Assembly: GCA_041395725.1 (NCBI GenBank)
Contig: JAWKZW010000001.1
Span: forward strand, 62,001 to 126,000
DNA from: Gammaproteobacteria bacterium
GTDB taxonomy: Bacteria > Pseudomonadota > Gammaproteobacteria > Pseudomonadales > Pseudohongiellaceae
Reading direction: 5' to 3'
Length of the DNA: 64,000 nucleotides
Shown here: piece by piece, positions 34,567 through 42,907 of the stretch
How the letters are laid out: each line of letters begins with the position of its first letter
How positions within the stretch are numbered: the stretch's first letter is position 1
The notes under the pieces: generated by a model
What the model saw: only the letters and a program-made list of their open reading frames with translations
Database searches by the model: none
Told to the model about the DNA's origin: nothing
Translations under genes and position numbers: made by a program

Positions 34567-36114
34567 ATGATCACACGACGCAGGACATTACTGGCGCTGG
34601 GCACAGGGATGCTGGGAACTCCCGGCCTCGGTCGGCTCGGCACAGTGATGGCCCAGTCTGCCGGTGAGTTCAGCGGATTCAGCAATCCGCTGCAGATCCC
34701 GCCCCTGGAGGCCGGCATGCTGCAGGCCCAGGGCAGACATTATAAACTGACCCTGCAGCATGGCAGTCGGGAATTTTTGCCGGACCGCCGCACTCAAACT
34801 CTTGGCATTAACGGGGACTATCTGGGCCCCACCCTGCTGATGCGCAAAGACGAGCAGGTCGCCCTGGACGTCCACAATCAGTTGAGCGAACCGTCTTCGC
34901 TGCACTGGCATGGCTTCCACGTACCGGCCAGCGAGGACGGCGGCCCCAACCAGCAGATAGAGCCCGGCGCCACCTGGAACCCCTCTTTCAAGGTTATGCA
35001 GAACGGCGGCACGTTCTGGTATCACTCGCACGTAATCCACAAAGCCGGTGAACAGGTCTACAAGGGACTGGCCGGCATGATTCTGGTCCAGGATCCGGCT
35101 GAGGAGGCGTTGGGACTGCCCGCAACCTATGGCGTCGACGACATTCCCCTGATCGTGCAGGACCGGCGCTTTGCCAGCAATGGCGACTTCAGCTACCTGT
35201 CCCTCTATGACGACAGGGTAAAGGGTGTCCACGGTGACACCATTCTGGTGAATGGCACCCTGCAGCCGGTTTTTACACCTGCCACACGCCTGGTCCGGTT
35301 TCGCCTCCTCAACGCCGCCAATGCGCGCACGTTTACCTTTGCTTTCATCGACAACCGGGAGTTTTATCAGATCGCCAGCGACGGCGGCCTGCTGAATGCC
35401 CCCCTGCCCATGAACAGGCTCGAGCTGGCGCCAGCGGAACGGGCGGAAATACTGGTGGATTTCAGCGACGGGCAGGAGGTCATGCTGCTCAGCCTGCCCA
35501 TGCAAAGCAGTTTTCCGGCTTTCCCGGGGGCTATGAGCCGCATTATGCGTTCACTCAATGCCCAGACCTTTGATGTCCTGCGCATCAGACCGGCGGCAAA
35601 CCGGGCAGGTGAACTGATCCTGCCGCAGCGCCTCGCCAGGGTGGAACGATTGCAGGCCGATCCAGCACTTCCGACCCGGGAATTCCGCCTGTCGATGGGC
35701 TTTGGCTCCCGCAGCGGCGAAGACCGGGGTCCGGGAACCGGCGCCCGCAACGGACTTGGCGGCGGCCACGGCGGAGGCCACTCCGCCATCAATGGGCGTA
35801 TGATGGATCTGGCCTACATTAACGAAACGGTCTCCGTTAACAGCACAGAAATCTGGGAGCTCACCAACAACTCCCCTATGAGTCATCCGTTTCACGTTCA
35901 CCACGGCCAGTTTCAGGTACTGGACAGAAACGGCGAGCCACCGCCAGCCAATGAGATGGGCTGGAAGGACACGGTCAAAGTGGGTTCGGGAGAACTGGTC
36001 CGTATCGTGATGCGCTTCGAGGATTTCGCCGACCCCAACAATCCGTACATGTACCACTGCCACATCCTCGAGCACGAGGACCAGGGTATGATGGGGCAGT
36101 TTGTTGTGGTTTGA
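34567..36114 (+). CDS. Tat-exported multicopper oxidase (CueO/laccase-like)
   Basis: A three-domain cupredoxin oxidase of 515 residues. The twin-arginine leader (MITRRRTLLALG) marks export in folded form. All four copper-binding segments are present: HWHG (His113, His115), HSH (His153, His155), HPFHVH (His440, 443, 445) and HCHILEH (His497, Cys498, His499, His503) with an axial Met a few residues later. A Gly/His-rich insertion (GLGGGHGGGH, about 397-406) precedes the third domain and may bind extra copper, like the Met-rich insert of CueO. Likely roles are Cu(I) detoxification or periplasmic phenol/metal oxidation. It is a single gene. Confidence 0.92.
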   Translation: MITRRRTLLALGTGMLGTPGLGRLGTVMAQSAGEFSGFSNPLQIPPLEAGMLQAQGRHYKLTLQHGSREFLPDRRTQTLGINGDYLGPTLLMRKDEQVALDVHNQLSEPSSLHWHGFHVPASEDGGPNQQIEPGATWNPSFKVMQNGGTFWYHSHVIHKAGEQVYKGLAGMILVQDPAEEALGLPATYGVDDIPLIVQDRRFASNGDFSYLSLYDDRVKGVHGDTILVNGTLQPVFTPATRLVRFRLLNAANARTFTFAFIDNREFYQIASDGGLLNAPLPMNRLELAPAERAEILVDFSDGQEVMLLSLPMQSSFPAFPGAMSRIMRSLNAQTFDVLRIRPAANRAGELILPQRLARVERLQADPALPTREFRLSMGFGSRSGEDRGPGTGARNGLGGGHGGGHSAINGRMMDLAYINETVSVNSTEIWELTNNSPMSHPFHVHHGQFQVLDRNGEPPPANEMGWKDTVKVGSGELVRIVMRFEDFADPNNPYMYHCHILEHEDQGMMGQFVVV

Positions 36115-36215
36115 TCCTGCTGCGGTCTGATTCACCGGCAACTTCAGAGCCGGTATCGAAGAGCGCTGATTTAAAGGAAAAGCCGCCAGCAGATGTCTGT
36201 GTGTCGCTGCCCTGT

Positions 36216-36515
36216 TTACAAGAATCGGATTCGCTCGCGGACCTCTGCCAGAGTCAGGTTCACATCCGCCAGTACGCCAGTCGCACTGCTTCCAACAATG
36301 ACTGCGACCCCCGCAATGGGTGGTAGCGTATCGATCTGGAAGCGTCCTTCCGTGCCGCGCAGGAAACAGTCCTCATCAAAATAGATGCGGTTGGTGGAAT
36401 CCAGTTCATCGGCAAGCACCGAGTCGAAGCCGACTTTGTCTATGATGGCATCCATCGAGGAAATTTCGGCCACCTCGATACTTTGCTCCTTGCCGTTGAT
36501 CACTAATGCCTGCAT
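36216..36515 (-). CDS. Small acidic protein of unknown function
   Basis: About 99 residues, no signal peptide. The layout is an N-terminal strand (MQALVINGKEQSIEVAEI), a helix around DAIIDKVGFDSV, a middle with NRIYFDEDCFLRG and a beta-hairpin with IAGVAVIVGSS. It resembles small DUF3846-like proteins, but I would not assign it. The ATG at 36515 has GGGAG 9 nt upstream; the frame opens earlier with a TTG. It is 57 nt after the SDR gene on the same strand and may be the third gene of that operon. Confidence 0.55.
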   Translation of the reverse strand: MQALVINGKEQSIEVAEISSMDAIIDKVGFDSVLADELDSTNRIYFDEDCFLRGTEGRFQIDTLPPIAGVAVIVGSSATGVLADVNLTLAEVRERIRFL

Positions 36516-36572
36516 GGCTATTGCTCCCAATTTGATTAAAGTCCCGGAATCAGACAGATAGAGATGTTTCCA

Positions 36573-37310
36573 TTACCAGGCGATGGGCTTACCGTCCCAG
36601 TCGATAAAAACTATTTCACTGGCATCGACAGCCTGGTCCACTTGCGCCATTAACCGGTCTGCCACGAACTGCGGCGTAAACAATTTTCCTTTCGGAACCG
36701 AGCCTTGAAACGGCCTGGAGAGTGGTGTGTCGGTTGTACCGGGATGGAATACCAGGAAACGCACGTTGGGGGCACGGCGGGCATATTCGATTGAGGCCGT
36801 CTTCAGCAGCATATTGAGTGCAGCCTTGGAGGCCCGGTAGCTGTACCAGCCGCCCCTTCGATTGTCCGTAATACTGCCGATGCGGGCACTGAATACCGCA
36901 ACCCGACAGAGCCGGGCCCCGTTCAGGAGTGTGCCGAGGTGCTTGACCCACAGCATCGGGAGTACAGCGTTAACGTGAAAAATCTCATGAAGACTTTCGG
37001 AGGTCAGGTTCTCAAGGCGTTTTTCCGGTTTCGCAGTCTCACTGTGCAAAACCCCGTTGCAGATAAAGACCCGAGAAAAGCTGCTTTTGAAAGGCACCAG
37101 TTGAGACACCACCTGTGCGATGGATTCTTCGCTGTAGTCAGATCGCAGCCACAGCAGGCGATCACCCTGCCGGTCTGCCAGATCGGCGTCCACAGCCCGG
37201 CTGACACAGATTACCTGGTCTGTCGCTGTATCTGCCAACACTGCCTCCAACAATGCCCTGGCAATAGTGCTGCCCGCGCCTATTATCAGCGTTCTTTTAT
37301 GACAACTCAT
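36573..37310 (-). CDS. Short-chain dehydrogenase (CsgA/C-factor-like)
   Basis: An SDR of 245 residues with the cofactor motif LIIGAGSTIARALLEAVL in place of the usual TGxxxGxG, CNGVLHSE (NNAG equivalent), the Ser in SARIGSITDN, and the catalytic YSYRASKAA. The family includes C-factor-type proteins of unknown substrate often found near photolyase-like genes. Its ATG overlaps the TGA of the DUF393 gene by 4 nt. With the DUF393 gene it forms an operon divergent from the FeS photolyase gene at 38012. Confidence 0.82.
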   Translation of the reverse strand: MSCHKRTLIIGAGSTIARALLEAVLADTATDQVICVSRAVDADLADRQGDRLLWLRSDYSEESIAQVVSQLVPFKSSFSRVFICNGVLHSETAKPEKRLENLTSESLHEIFHVNAVLPMLWVKHLGTLLNGARLCRVAVFSARIGSITDNRRGGWYSYRASKAALNMLLKTASIEYARRAPNVRFLVFHPGTTDTPLSRPFQGSVPKGKLFTPQFVADRLMAQVDQAVDASEIVFIDWDGKPIAW

Positions 37311-37747
37311 GAAACCTCGGTCCTGGAAGTGACATCTGGCTCCATTTTACAAACTGCCGAATCCCCGGATGGCTTGCAGACGGTACAGCGTCGCTGACCG
37401 GTCAGCAGGAAGCTTATGGTATAGCGATGCCGGGCAAACACGCTGTAAGCCAGATCTGAAAACCAACGGACCACTGGCAATCTCAACAGTTTCAACCAGC
37501 GGTGCCTGCCAACCAGTGCCCAGGCTTCTGCCGACACATCGAGTCCATACACCATGGACCCATCGGCACGTTGCGCATGCAGGATCCGGTCTGCCCTGAC
37601 TGGATCTATCCCGGGCCATCGGGTCCGGAAATCCTCGCGGTGAATATCGACGAAAAGAAGCGCGCCGTGTTTATCCAGATCCTTTAATTGCTGCACCTCC
37701 GCGACACACAATGGACAGAGGCTGTCGTAAAACATGGTCAATTTCAT
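37307..37747 (-). CDS. DUF393/DCC-family thiol-disulfide oxidoreductase-like protein
   Basis: A 146-residue DCC-family protein. The N-terminal FYDSLCPLC motif (YDxxCPxC) precedes a thioredoxin-like fold; HREDF and the downstream RWSDLAYSVFARHRYTIS match the conserved C-terminal stretch. A CxxC pair at residues 11-14 could cycle between thiol and disulfide. The C-terminus keeps two further Cys (RRCTVCKPS). It is first in the minus-strand operon with the SDR gene (4-nt overlap). The 264 nt before the divergent FeS photolyase should hold promoters for both directions. Confidence 0.82.
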   Translation of the reverse strand: MKLTMFYDSLCPLCVAEVQQLKDLDKHGALLFVDIHREDFRTRWPGIDPVRADRILHAQRADGSMVYGLDVSAEAWALVGRHRWLKLLRLPVVRWFSDLAYSVFARHRYTISFLLTGQRRCTVCKPSGDSAVCKMEPDVTSRTEVS

Positions 37748-38011
37748 AATAGTATCGGATTCCGGTTAATAGAATTCAGCGAAGGGGTCACAGCCCTGAT
37801 ATAACGGCCCGGCGATGGCCAGCCTCGGCGACCCGCCTGGCTGTGCAAGTCGATGCACAATTTGAGTGAGAAGCCTGCTATTACGTAACCGTTGTTGTTT
37901 TGGTTGTGTCGTACTGACACTCGCGCAAAAAAATGCCGTAGTGAAGCCGGAGGTCCAGACTCATGCGGTCAGCGTATTAGGGCCTCGAATACAAAGGATC
38001 GAACCTTTCAC

Positions 38012-39565
38012 ATGGCTCACTACGAAAATCTCCGACTGATTCTTGGTGATCAACTCCATGCAGGTCATTCCTGGTTCAACTGCGTTGAGCCTGACACCCT
38101 GTACGTGATTGCCGAGCTGAAGCAGGAAACTGACTATGTGAGACATCACGTACAGAAAGTCTGTGGATTTTTCGCAGCGATGGAGCATTTTGCCAGGCAA
38201 TTGACCGCAGCCGGTCATCAGGTCCTGCACCTGACTCTGGATGAAACGTCGCACTGGGCAAACCTGGACGCCATGCTCAGCGAGCTGGCGCAGCGCTACA
38301 CAATCAACCACTTTGAGTATCAGCAGCCTGACGAGTACCGGCTGTCCGAACAGCTGGAGAAAATGAGGTTACCCCGAGGCATTGTGCCCAACGTGTGGGA
38401 CACCGAACACTTTCTGCTGCCACATGGTGAGCTCTGTCACTACTTTAAGGCCGGCCAACACGTCAGGATGGAATCTTTCTATCGACGCATGCGACGGCGC
38501 TTCAACATCCTGATGAATGGCGACGAACCCCTCGGGCAACGCTGGAACTTTGACACCGAGAATCGGCAACGCCTGCGCGAAGAAGATATCGAGGTCATTC
38601 CCCGGCCTCTGCTCTTCAGCAACGATGTCAGCGCAATCCTGGACAGGCTGAAAAAGCATGGCATTAAAGCGCTCGGAACTCCCGCGGAGCAGCTGCCCTG
38701 GCCGGTAAACCGCGAACAGTCACTGCAGCTGCTTGCCCATTTCGTTCAGGCCTGTCTACCCGATTTTGGGCGTTTTCAGGATGCCATGACAGGTAACGGT
38801 GAGCACCGCTGGAGCCTCTACCATTCCAGGTTGTCTTTCGCGCTCAATTGCAAACTGCTTACGCCTGAGGAAGTGCTGAATGCTGCCATCGCCCGCTACC
38901 GGCAACACCCTGCTGAAGTGGAACTGGCCCAGGTTGAGGGCTTCGTGCGACAGATTCTCGGCTGGCGGGAATACGTGCGTGGCGTCTACTGGGCAAACAT
39001 GCCCGACTATGCCGAAAGCAATGTACTCGACGCAGGCCGCATCCTGCCGGACTTTTTCTGGACCGGCGAAACGCGCATGCACTGCCTGCGTGAGGCGATT
39101 GGCCAGTCTCTGGAACATGCTTATGCCCATCACATTCAGCGCCTCATGGTGACAGGAAATTTCTGCCTGCTGACCGGCATCGACCCCGCCCAGGTAGACC
39201 AGTGGTACCTGGGAATCTATATGGACGCGCTGCAGTGGGTGGAATTGCCCAACACCCGCGGCATGAGCCAGTTTGCAGATGGTGGCCTGATCGCCACCAA
39301 ACCCTATGCCGCCAGTGGCAATTATGTCAGCAAGATGAGTGATTACTGCAAGGACTGTTACTACCAGGTCCGGGAAAGGACCGGTGCCAGATCCTGCCCC
39401 CTCAACAGCCTATACTGGCATTTCATGAGCCGGCACAGGAACAGACTGGAGCGTAACCCCCGCATCGGCATGATTTATCGCAATTGGGACAAGATGACAG
39501 CGGGCGCAAGATCCGCTTTGCTGGATCGCGCCGAAGGGATTCTGGCCGACATGGAGAGCCTGTAG
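38012..39565 (+). CDS. phrB: Iron-sulfur bacterial cryptochrome/photolyase (FeS-BCP, PhrB-like (6-4) photolyase family)
   Basis: A flavoprotein of the FeS-BCP class (517 residues), known for (6-4) photolyase activity and light responses. The N-terminal alpha/beta antenna domain starts LRLILGDQL. Four cysteines can be placed: Cys358 (MHCLREAI), Cys446 and Cys449 (YCKDCYYQ) and Cys462 (SCPLN). Their spacing equals that of the [4Fe-4S] ligands of Agrobacterium PhrB as I recall it. The active-site segment HHIQRLMVTGNFCLLTG and the C-terminal W-rich catalytic region are complete. The ATG at 38012 fits the family; the open frame extends 40 codons upstream without similarity. No strong SD is visible. 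It is divergent from the DUF393-SDR operon. Confidence 0.92.
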   Translation: MAHYENLRLILGDQLHAGHSWFNCVEPDTLYVIAELKQETDYVRHHVQKVCGFFAAMEHFARQLTAAGHQVLHLTLDETSHWANLDAMLSELAQRYTINHFEYQQPDEYRLSEQLEKMRLPRGIVPNVWDTEHFLLPHGELCHYFKAGQHVRMESFYRRMRRRFNILMNGDEPLGQRWNFDTENRQRLREEDIEVIPRPLLFSNDVSAILDRLKKHGIKALGTPAEQLPWPVNREQSLQLLAHFVQACLPDFGRFQDAMTGNGEHRWSLYHSRLSFALNCKLLTPEEVLNAAIARYRQHPAEVELAQVEGFVRQILGWREYVRGVYWANMPDYAESNVLDAGRILPDFFWTGETRMHCLREAIGQSLEHAYAHHIQRLMVTGNFCLLTGIDPAQVDQWYLGIYMDALQWVELPNTRGMSQFADGGLIATKPYAASGNYVSKMSDYCKDCYYQVRERTGARSCPLNSLYWHFMSRHRNRLERNPRIGMIYRNWDKMTAGARSALLDRAEGILADMESL

Positions 39566-39642
39566 GACATCGATTATTTATTGATTCCTACCCTCAAAAC
39601 CACTAAGTTACGCGGGTTATCCTATTCCCTCAGGGAGGCATC

Positions 39643-40701
39643 ATGAAAAAGGCAGCTTCATTGCTGGCCTCAACTATTCTGGCTCTATCCGGGGTCAGCG
39701 GGGCAACAGCACAGGTCGATGACCGTTACGAGGTACCACGCACCGAGTGGGGACAACCCGACCTGCAGGGCGTCTGGAACTTTGCTTCCGATATTCCCAT
39801 GCAGCGACCGGAACGTTACGGAGACCGCCAGTTCCTGACAGAAGAAGAGATTGACCAGATCAAGGCCAGAATGGCAGCAGCGGCAGCACGTGCGGAAGCA
39901 CAGGCCAACCCGGAAGCCGCCAATCGTGACGCCCCACCGGCAGGAACCGGTAATCCGGGTGGCTATAACGATTTCTGGATAGAACAGGCCGGCATCGGCG
40001 AGACACGCCGAACCTCTCACATCGTCTATCCGTTAAACGGCCGGTTCCCACCGCGGGTGGAAGGTGCACCACTGCAGCGAGGCGGACTGGGGCCGGATAT
40101 CCCGGGTGAGCGGCCGGTTCGCTACACAGTAGGCGGAATCTCCAAAGACGGTCCGGAAGATCGGGGCCTGTCCGAACGCTGCATAGTGGGATTCAACTCT
40201 GGACCACCGTTCAACCCCAGCATGTACAACAACAATGTGCAGATTTTCCAGAATCGGGATCACGCGGTAATCATGACCGAGATGATCCACGATGCCCGCA
40301 TTGTGCCGATTTATGACAGCCCGGCGGATTTTCCCGTGCTGGATGACGACCTGCGTCTGTGGTCCGGAGATTCCCGCGGTTACTACGACGGCGATGCGCT
40401 GGTGGTCGTTACCGGTAATTTCAGCGGCCTTACCACCAGCTACAGTGCTTTCGGCACCGACCGTGACAAAGTGCTGAGAGAGCGCTTCACCCGGGTTAAC
40501 TACGATACAGTCAATTATGAATGGTCGATTGAGGATCCCTCGACCTTCACCGACCGGATAGACGCAATCGTGCCAATGACCAAAGTGGCCGGCCAGCTCT
40601 ACGAATACGCCTGCCACGAAGGCAACTATGGGATGGTCAATATTCTGCGCGGTGAACGCATGGCCGAGCAACGGGCCGCAGAAGGCGAGGGAGCCCAATA
40701 A
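39643..40701 (+). CDS. Exported protein of unknown function, PDLQGVW family (long paralogue)
   Basis: A signal peptide (MKKAASLLASTILALSGVSGATAQ) precedes the motif PDLQGVWNF, the mark of a group of exported proteins common in marine and soil bacteria. A mid-region with a short Ala/Gln/Glu-rich helix (ARMAAAAARAEAQ) is followed by beta-rich segments, including LWSGDSRGYYDGDALVVVTGNF and YEYACHEGNYG. The shorter gene at 40890 shares the same plan, so this is a tandem paralogue pair. GGGAGGC precedes the ATG by about 5 nt. No catalytic motif is obvious. Confidence 0.65.
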   Translation: MKKAASLLASTILALSGVSGATAQVDDRYEVPRTEWGQPDLQGVWNFASDIPMQRPERYGDRQFLTEEEIDQIKARMAAAAARAEAQANPEAANRDAPPAGTGNPGGYNDFWIEQAGIGETRRTSHIVYPLNGRFPPRVEGAPLQRGGLGPDIPGERPVRYTVGGISKDGPEDRGLSERCIVGFNSGPPFNPSMYNNNVQIFQNRDHAVIMTEMIHDARIVPIYDSPADFPVLDDDLRLWSGDSRGYYDGDALVVVTGNFSGLTTSYSAFGTDRDKVLRERFTRVNYDTVNYEWSIEDPSTFTDRIDAIVPMTKVAGQLYEYACHEGNYGMVNILRGERMAEQRAAEGEGAQ

Positions 40702-40729
40702 CGGGCCGTAACGGTCAGGAAGTAAATTC

Positions 40730-40746
40730 GGCCCCCGGCCGGGGCC
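40730..40746. terminator. GC-rich hairpin between the two PDLQGVW-family genes
   Basis: GGCCCC (40730-40735) and GGGGCC (40741-40746) pair around a 5-nt loop. No T-run follows, so it may only attenuate or separate the two transcripts. Confidence 0.35.
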
Positions 40747-40889
40747 TTACTGCCAGTTGGCCGGTAAATCCCGGTCCGCAGCAGAGTCCTCTACGACCGG
40801 ATACAGCCCTGGTCAGAAGGCTGAAACAAGAGTAAAAAACAGCATCCCCTGTATCACTAGCACTAATCAGAGAGAAACAAGGTTACGCA

Positions 40890-41744
40890 ATGAAGAAAAT
40901 GAAAACTGTACTCAAGCAATGTGCCGCTCTCGCCGTGGCAGCCCTGGGAATACTCGCTGCTTCTGCAAGTCTGGCGCAGCCGCTGACGGAAATACCCCGC
41001 ACCCCCAGCGGTAAACCGGATTTCAGCGGCATCTGGCAGGCAATCACCTCCGCGCACTGGGATATTGAACCCCATGTTGCCGCCTATGGTGAGGTACCTG
41101 AGACATTCGGCGCGCTGACTGCAGTCCCTCCCGGTCTCGGAATCGTGGAAGGCGGCGAAATTCCCTACACGGAAGTTGCGCGGCGTATTCGTGACGAGAA
41201 CAAGGCCAACACGCTTGAGCGAGATCCGCTGGCAGCCTGCTATATGCCGGGCGTTCCACGAGCCAACTACCTGCCGTTTCCTTTTCAGATCGTCCAGTCC
41301 CAGGACGTAATCCTGATTGCCTATGAATTCGCTGAATCAAATCGAATTCTCTACGTCGATCAGCCGGAAATTGAATCCCAGGTCGATGCCTGGATGGGCC
41401 ATTCCAATGCACATTGGGAAGGCGACACCCTCGTAGTAAGGGTCACCGGCCAGATGCCCGATACCTGGTTCGATCGCGCCGGTAATCACCACTCCTACGA
41501 GATGGTCGTTGAGGAACGCTGGACTTACGCCAGCCCCAACCACGTCAACTACGAGGCCACCATCACCGATCCACAGACTTTTACCCGTCCGTGGAAGATC
41601 AGCCTGCCTATCTATCGCCGGGTTGATCCGAATATGCAGCTGCTTGAATTCAAGTGCGCCGAGTTCGCCGAGGAATACCTTTATGGCGAGTACCGTAAGC
41701 CTGGTACCACCCGAGCGGGTGCGCGGCCGGACACCGATCAGTAG
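40890..41744 (+). CDS. Exported protein of unknown function, PDLQGVW family (short paralogue)
   Basis: A signal peptide (KQCAALAVAALGILAASASLAQ) is followed by PDFSGIWQA, matching PDLQGVW of the preceding gene. The order of other shared segments is the same: WEGDTLVVRVTG (compare YYDGDALVVVTG), ERWTY with NYEATITDPQTFTRPW (compare NYEWSIEDPSTFTDR), and the closing LLEFKCAEF (compare YEYACHEG). It lacks the Ala-rich helical insert and is 68 residues shorter. No enzyme motif is recognised. It ends at a strong terminator. Confidence 0.65.
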   Translation: MKKMKTVLKQCAALAVAALGILAASASLAQPLTEIPRTPSGKPDFSGIWQAITSAHWDIEPHVAAYGEVPETFGALTAVPPGLGIVEGGEIPYTEVARRIRDENKANTLERDPLAACYMPGVPRANYLPFPFQIVQSQDVILIAYEFAESNRILYVDQPEIESQVDAWMGHSNAHWEGDTLVVRVTGQMPDTWFDRAGNHHSYEMVVEERWTYASPNHVNYEATITDPQTFTRPWKISLPIYRRVDPNMQLLEFKCAEFAEEYLYGEYRKPGTTRAGARPDTDQ

Positions 41745-41763
41745 CCAACCGTTTCCGAATGGC

Positions 41764-41796
41764 AAAAAAAACCGGGCTGAAGCCCGGTTTTTTTTT
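41764..41796. terminator. Bidirectional intrinsic terminator
   Basis: A 7-bp GC stem (41772-41778 with 41781-41787, loop GA) lies between runs of at least eight A and nine T. It serves the plus-strand secreted gene and the convergent mscS gene. Confidence 0.95.
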
Positions 41797-41816
41797 GCTT
41801 GGCGATCAGCCCGGTG

Positions 41817-42698
41817 TCAGTCCGGGCTGCCCGCGGCTGGTGTGCCAGCGGCATTGCCCGTATTGATCGTAGCAAGTGGCGCCCCCTCATTGAAGAGATG
41901 CACATCGGTTTGTGGGAACGGGATTGACAGGCCTTCCTTATCGAAGGTCTTGTATACCTGCTCGTTCATGGTGAAATACACCGGCCAGAAGTCAGCCGCA
42001 TTCACCCAGCAGCGAACTACGATATTGACGGAGCTGTCCGCCAGTTCGGTCAGGGCCCGGAAGGGTGCAGGGTCTTTGAGAATTCGATCGTCCGCGGCAA
42101 TCAATCGATCAAGAACCGCATAGGCCTTGTCGAGATCGTCACCATAGCCTATACCAAAAGTCCAATCAACCCGCCGGGTGGCTTGGCTAGAGAAATTAGT
42201 CAACGAAGAAGTGGACAACGGGCCGTTGGGAATAATGATGGTCTTGTTGTCCGGGGTGGTCAGAATCGTGACAAAAATCTGGATCTCGTTCACGGAGCCG
42301 ACATAGCCCTGGGCATCGATCACATCCCCGACCTTAAAAGGTTTGAACAGCAGAATCATCACCCCGCCGGCAAAATTCTGCAGTGTCCCGGATAATGCCA
42401 GGCCGACTGCCAGGCCGGCAGCACCGAGAATGGCGATGAACGAAGTCATCTCGACACCCAGCACCCCGAGGGCGGTGATATAGACCAGGACTTTCAGCAG
42501 AATCGAAATCATGCTGCTGAGGAAACCCCGCAAGGAGGGGTCTACCTTGCTTCGTTCAAAAATCCCTTTTACAACCCGGACGATAAATCCGGCTATCCAC
42601 AAACCGATTACCAGGGTGGCAAGTGCTGCCAGCAGCTTGGTACCGTAGCTGATGGCCAGATCCACCAGCACGGCGGTATCAATATTCAAGTTTTCCAT
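41817..42698 (-). CDS. mscS: Small-conductance mechanosensitive channel, MscS type
   Basis: An MscS-type channel of 293 residues. Three membrane helices are visible; the pore-lining third is GAAGLAVGLALSGTLQNFAGGVM, with the small Gly/Ala periodicity of the family. The beta domain (LLFKPFKVGDVI, GSVNEIQIFVTILTTPDNKTIIIPNG) and the alpha/beta domain follow in full. A low-complexity Ala/Gly/Pro/Thr tail ends the protein. It protects cells from hypo-osmotic shock. It is convergent with the exported-protein gene, sharing a terminator, and divergent from the AMP ligase. Confidence 0.93.
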   Translation of the reverse strand: MENLNIDTAVLVDLAISYGTKLLAALATLVIGLWIAGFIVRVVKGIFERSKVDPSLRGFLSSMISILLKVLVYITALGVLGVEMTSFIAILGAAGLAVGLALSGTLQNFAGGVMILLFKPFKVGDVIDAQGYVGSVNEIQIFVTILTTPDNKTIIIPNGPLSTSSLTNFSSQATRRVDWTFGIGYGDDLDKAYAVLDRLIAADDRILKDPAPFRALTELADSSVNIVVRCWVNAADFWPVYFTMNEQVYKTFDKEGLSIPFPQTDVHLFNEGAPLATINTGNAAGTPAAGSPD

Positions 42699-42907
42699 TA
42701 TTTTTCCTTTGAATGAATCTTACTAAAAAGTGTGAGCGATGCTGACTGCAGAATAATCTGCGCACCCGCTATAGCCCTGCCGAAGACAGAAACTGTGCGC
42801 ATTTTCGACTTTTTGTAAAGAAAGCACAATACGGCGGCCCAGGTCCCTGAACTTGCCGGTGTGGACAAGATTTTCCATCCTGGCCAAAGCTGGGCTAACA
42901 TGGCCCC

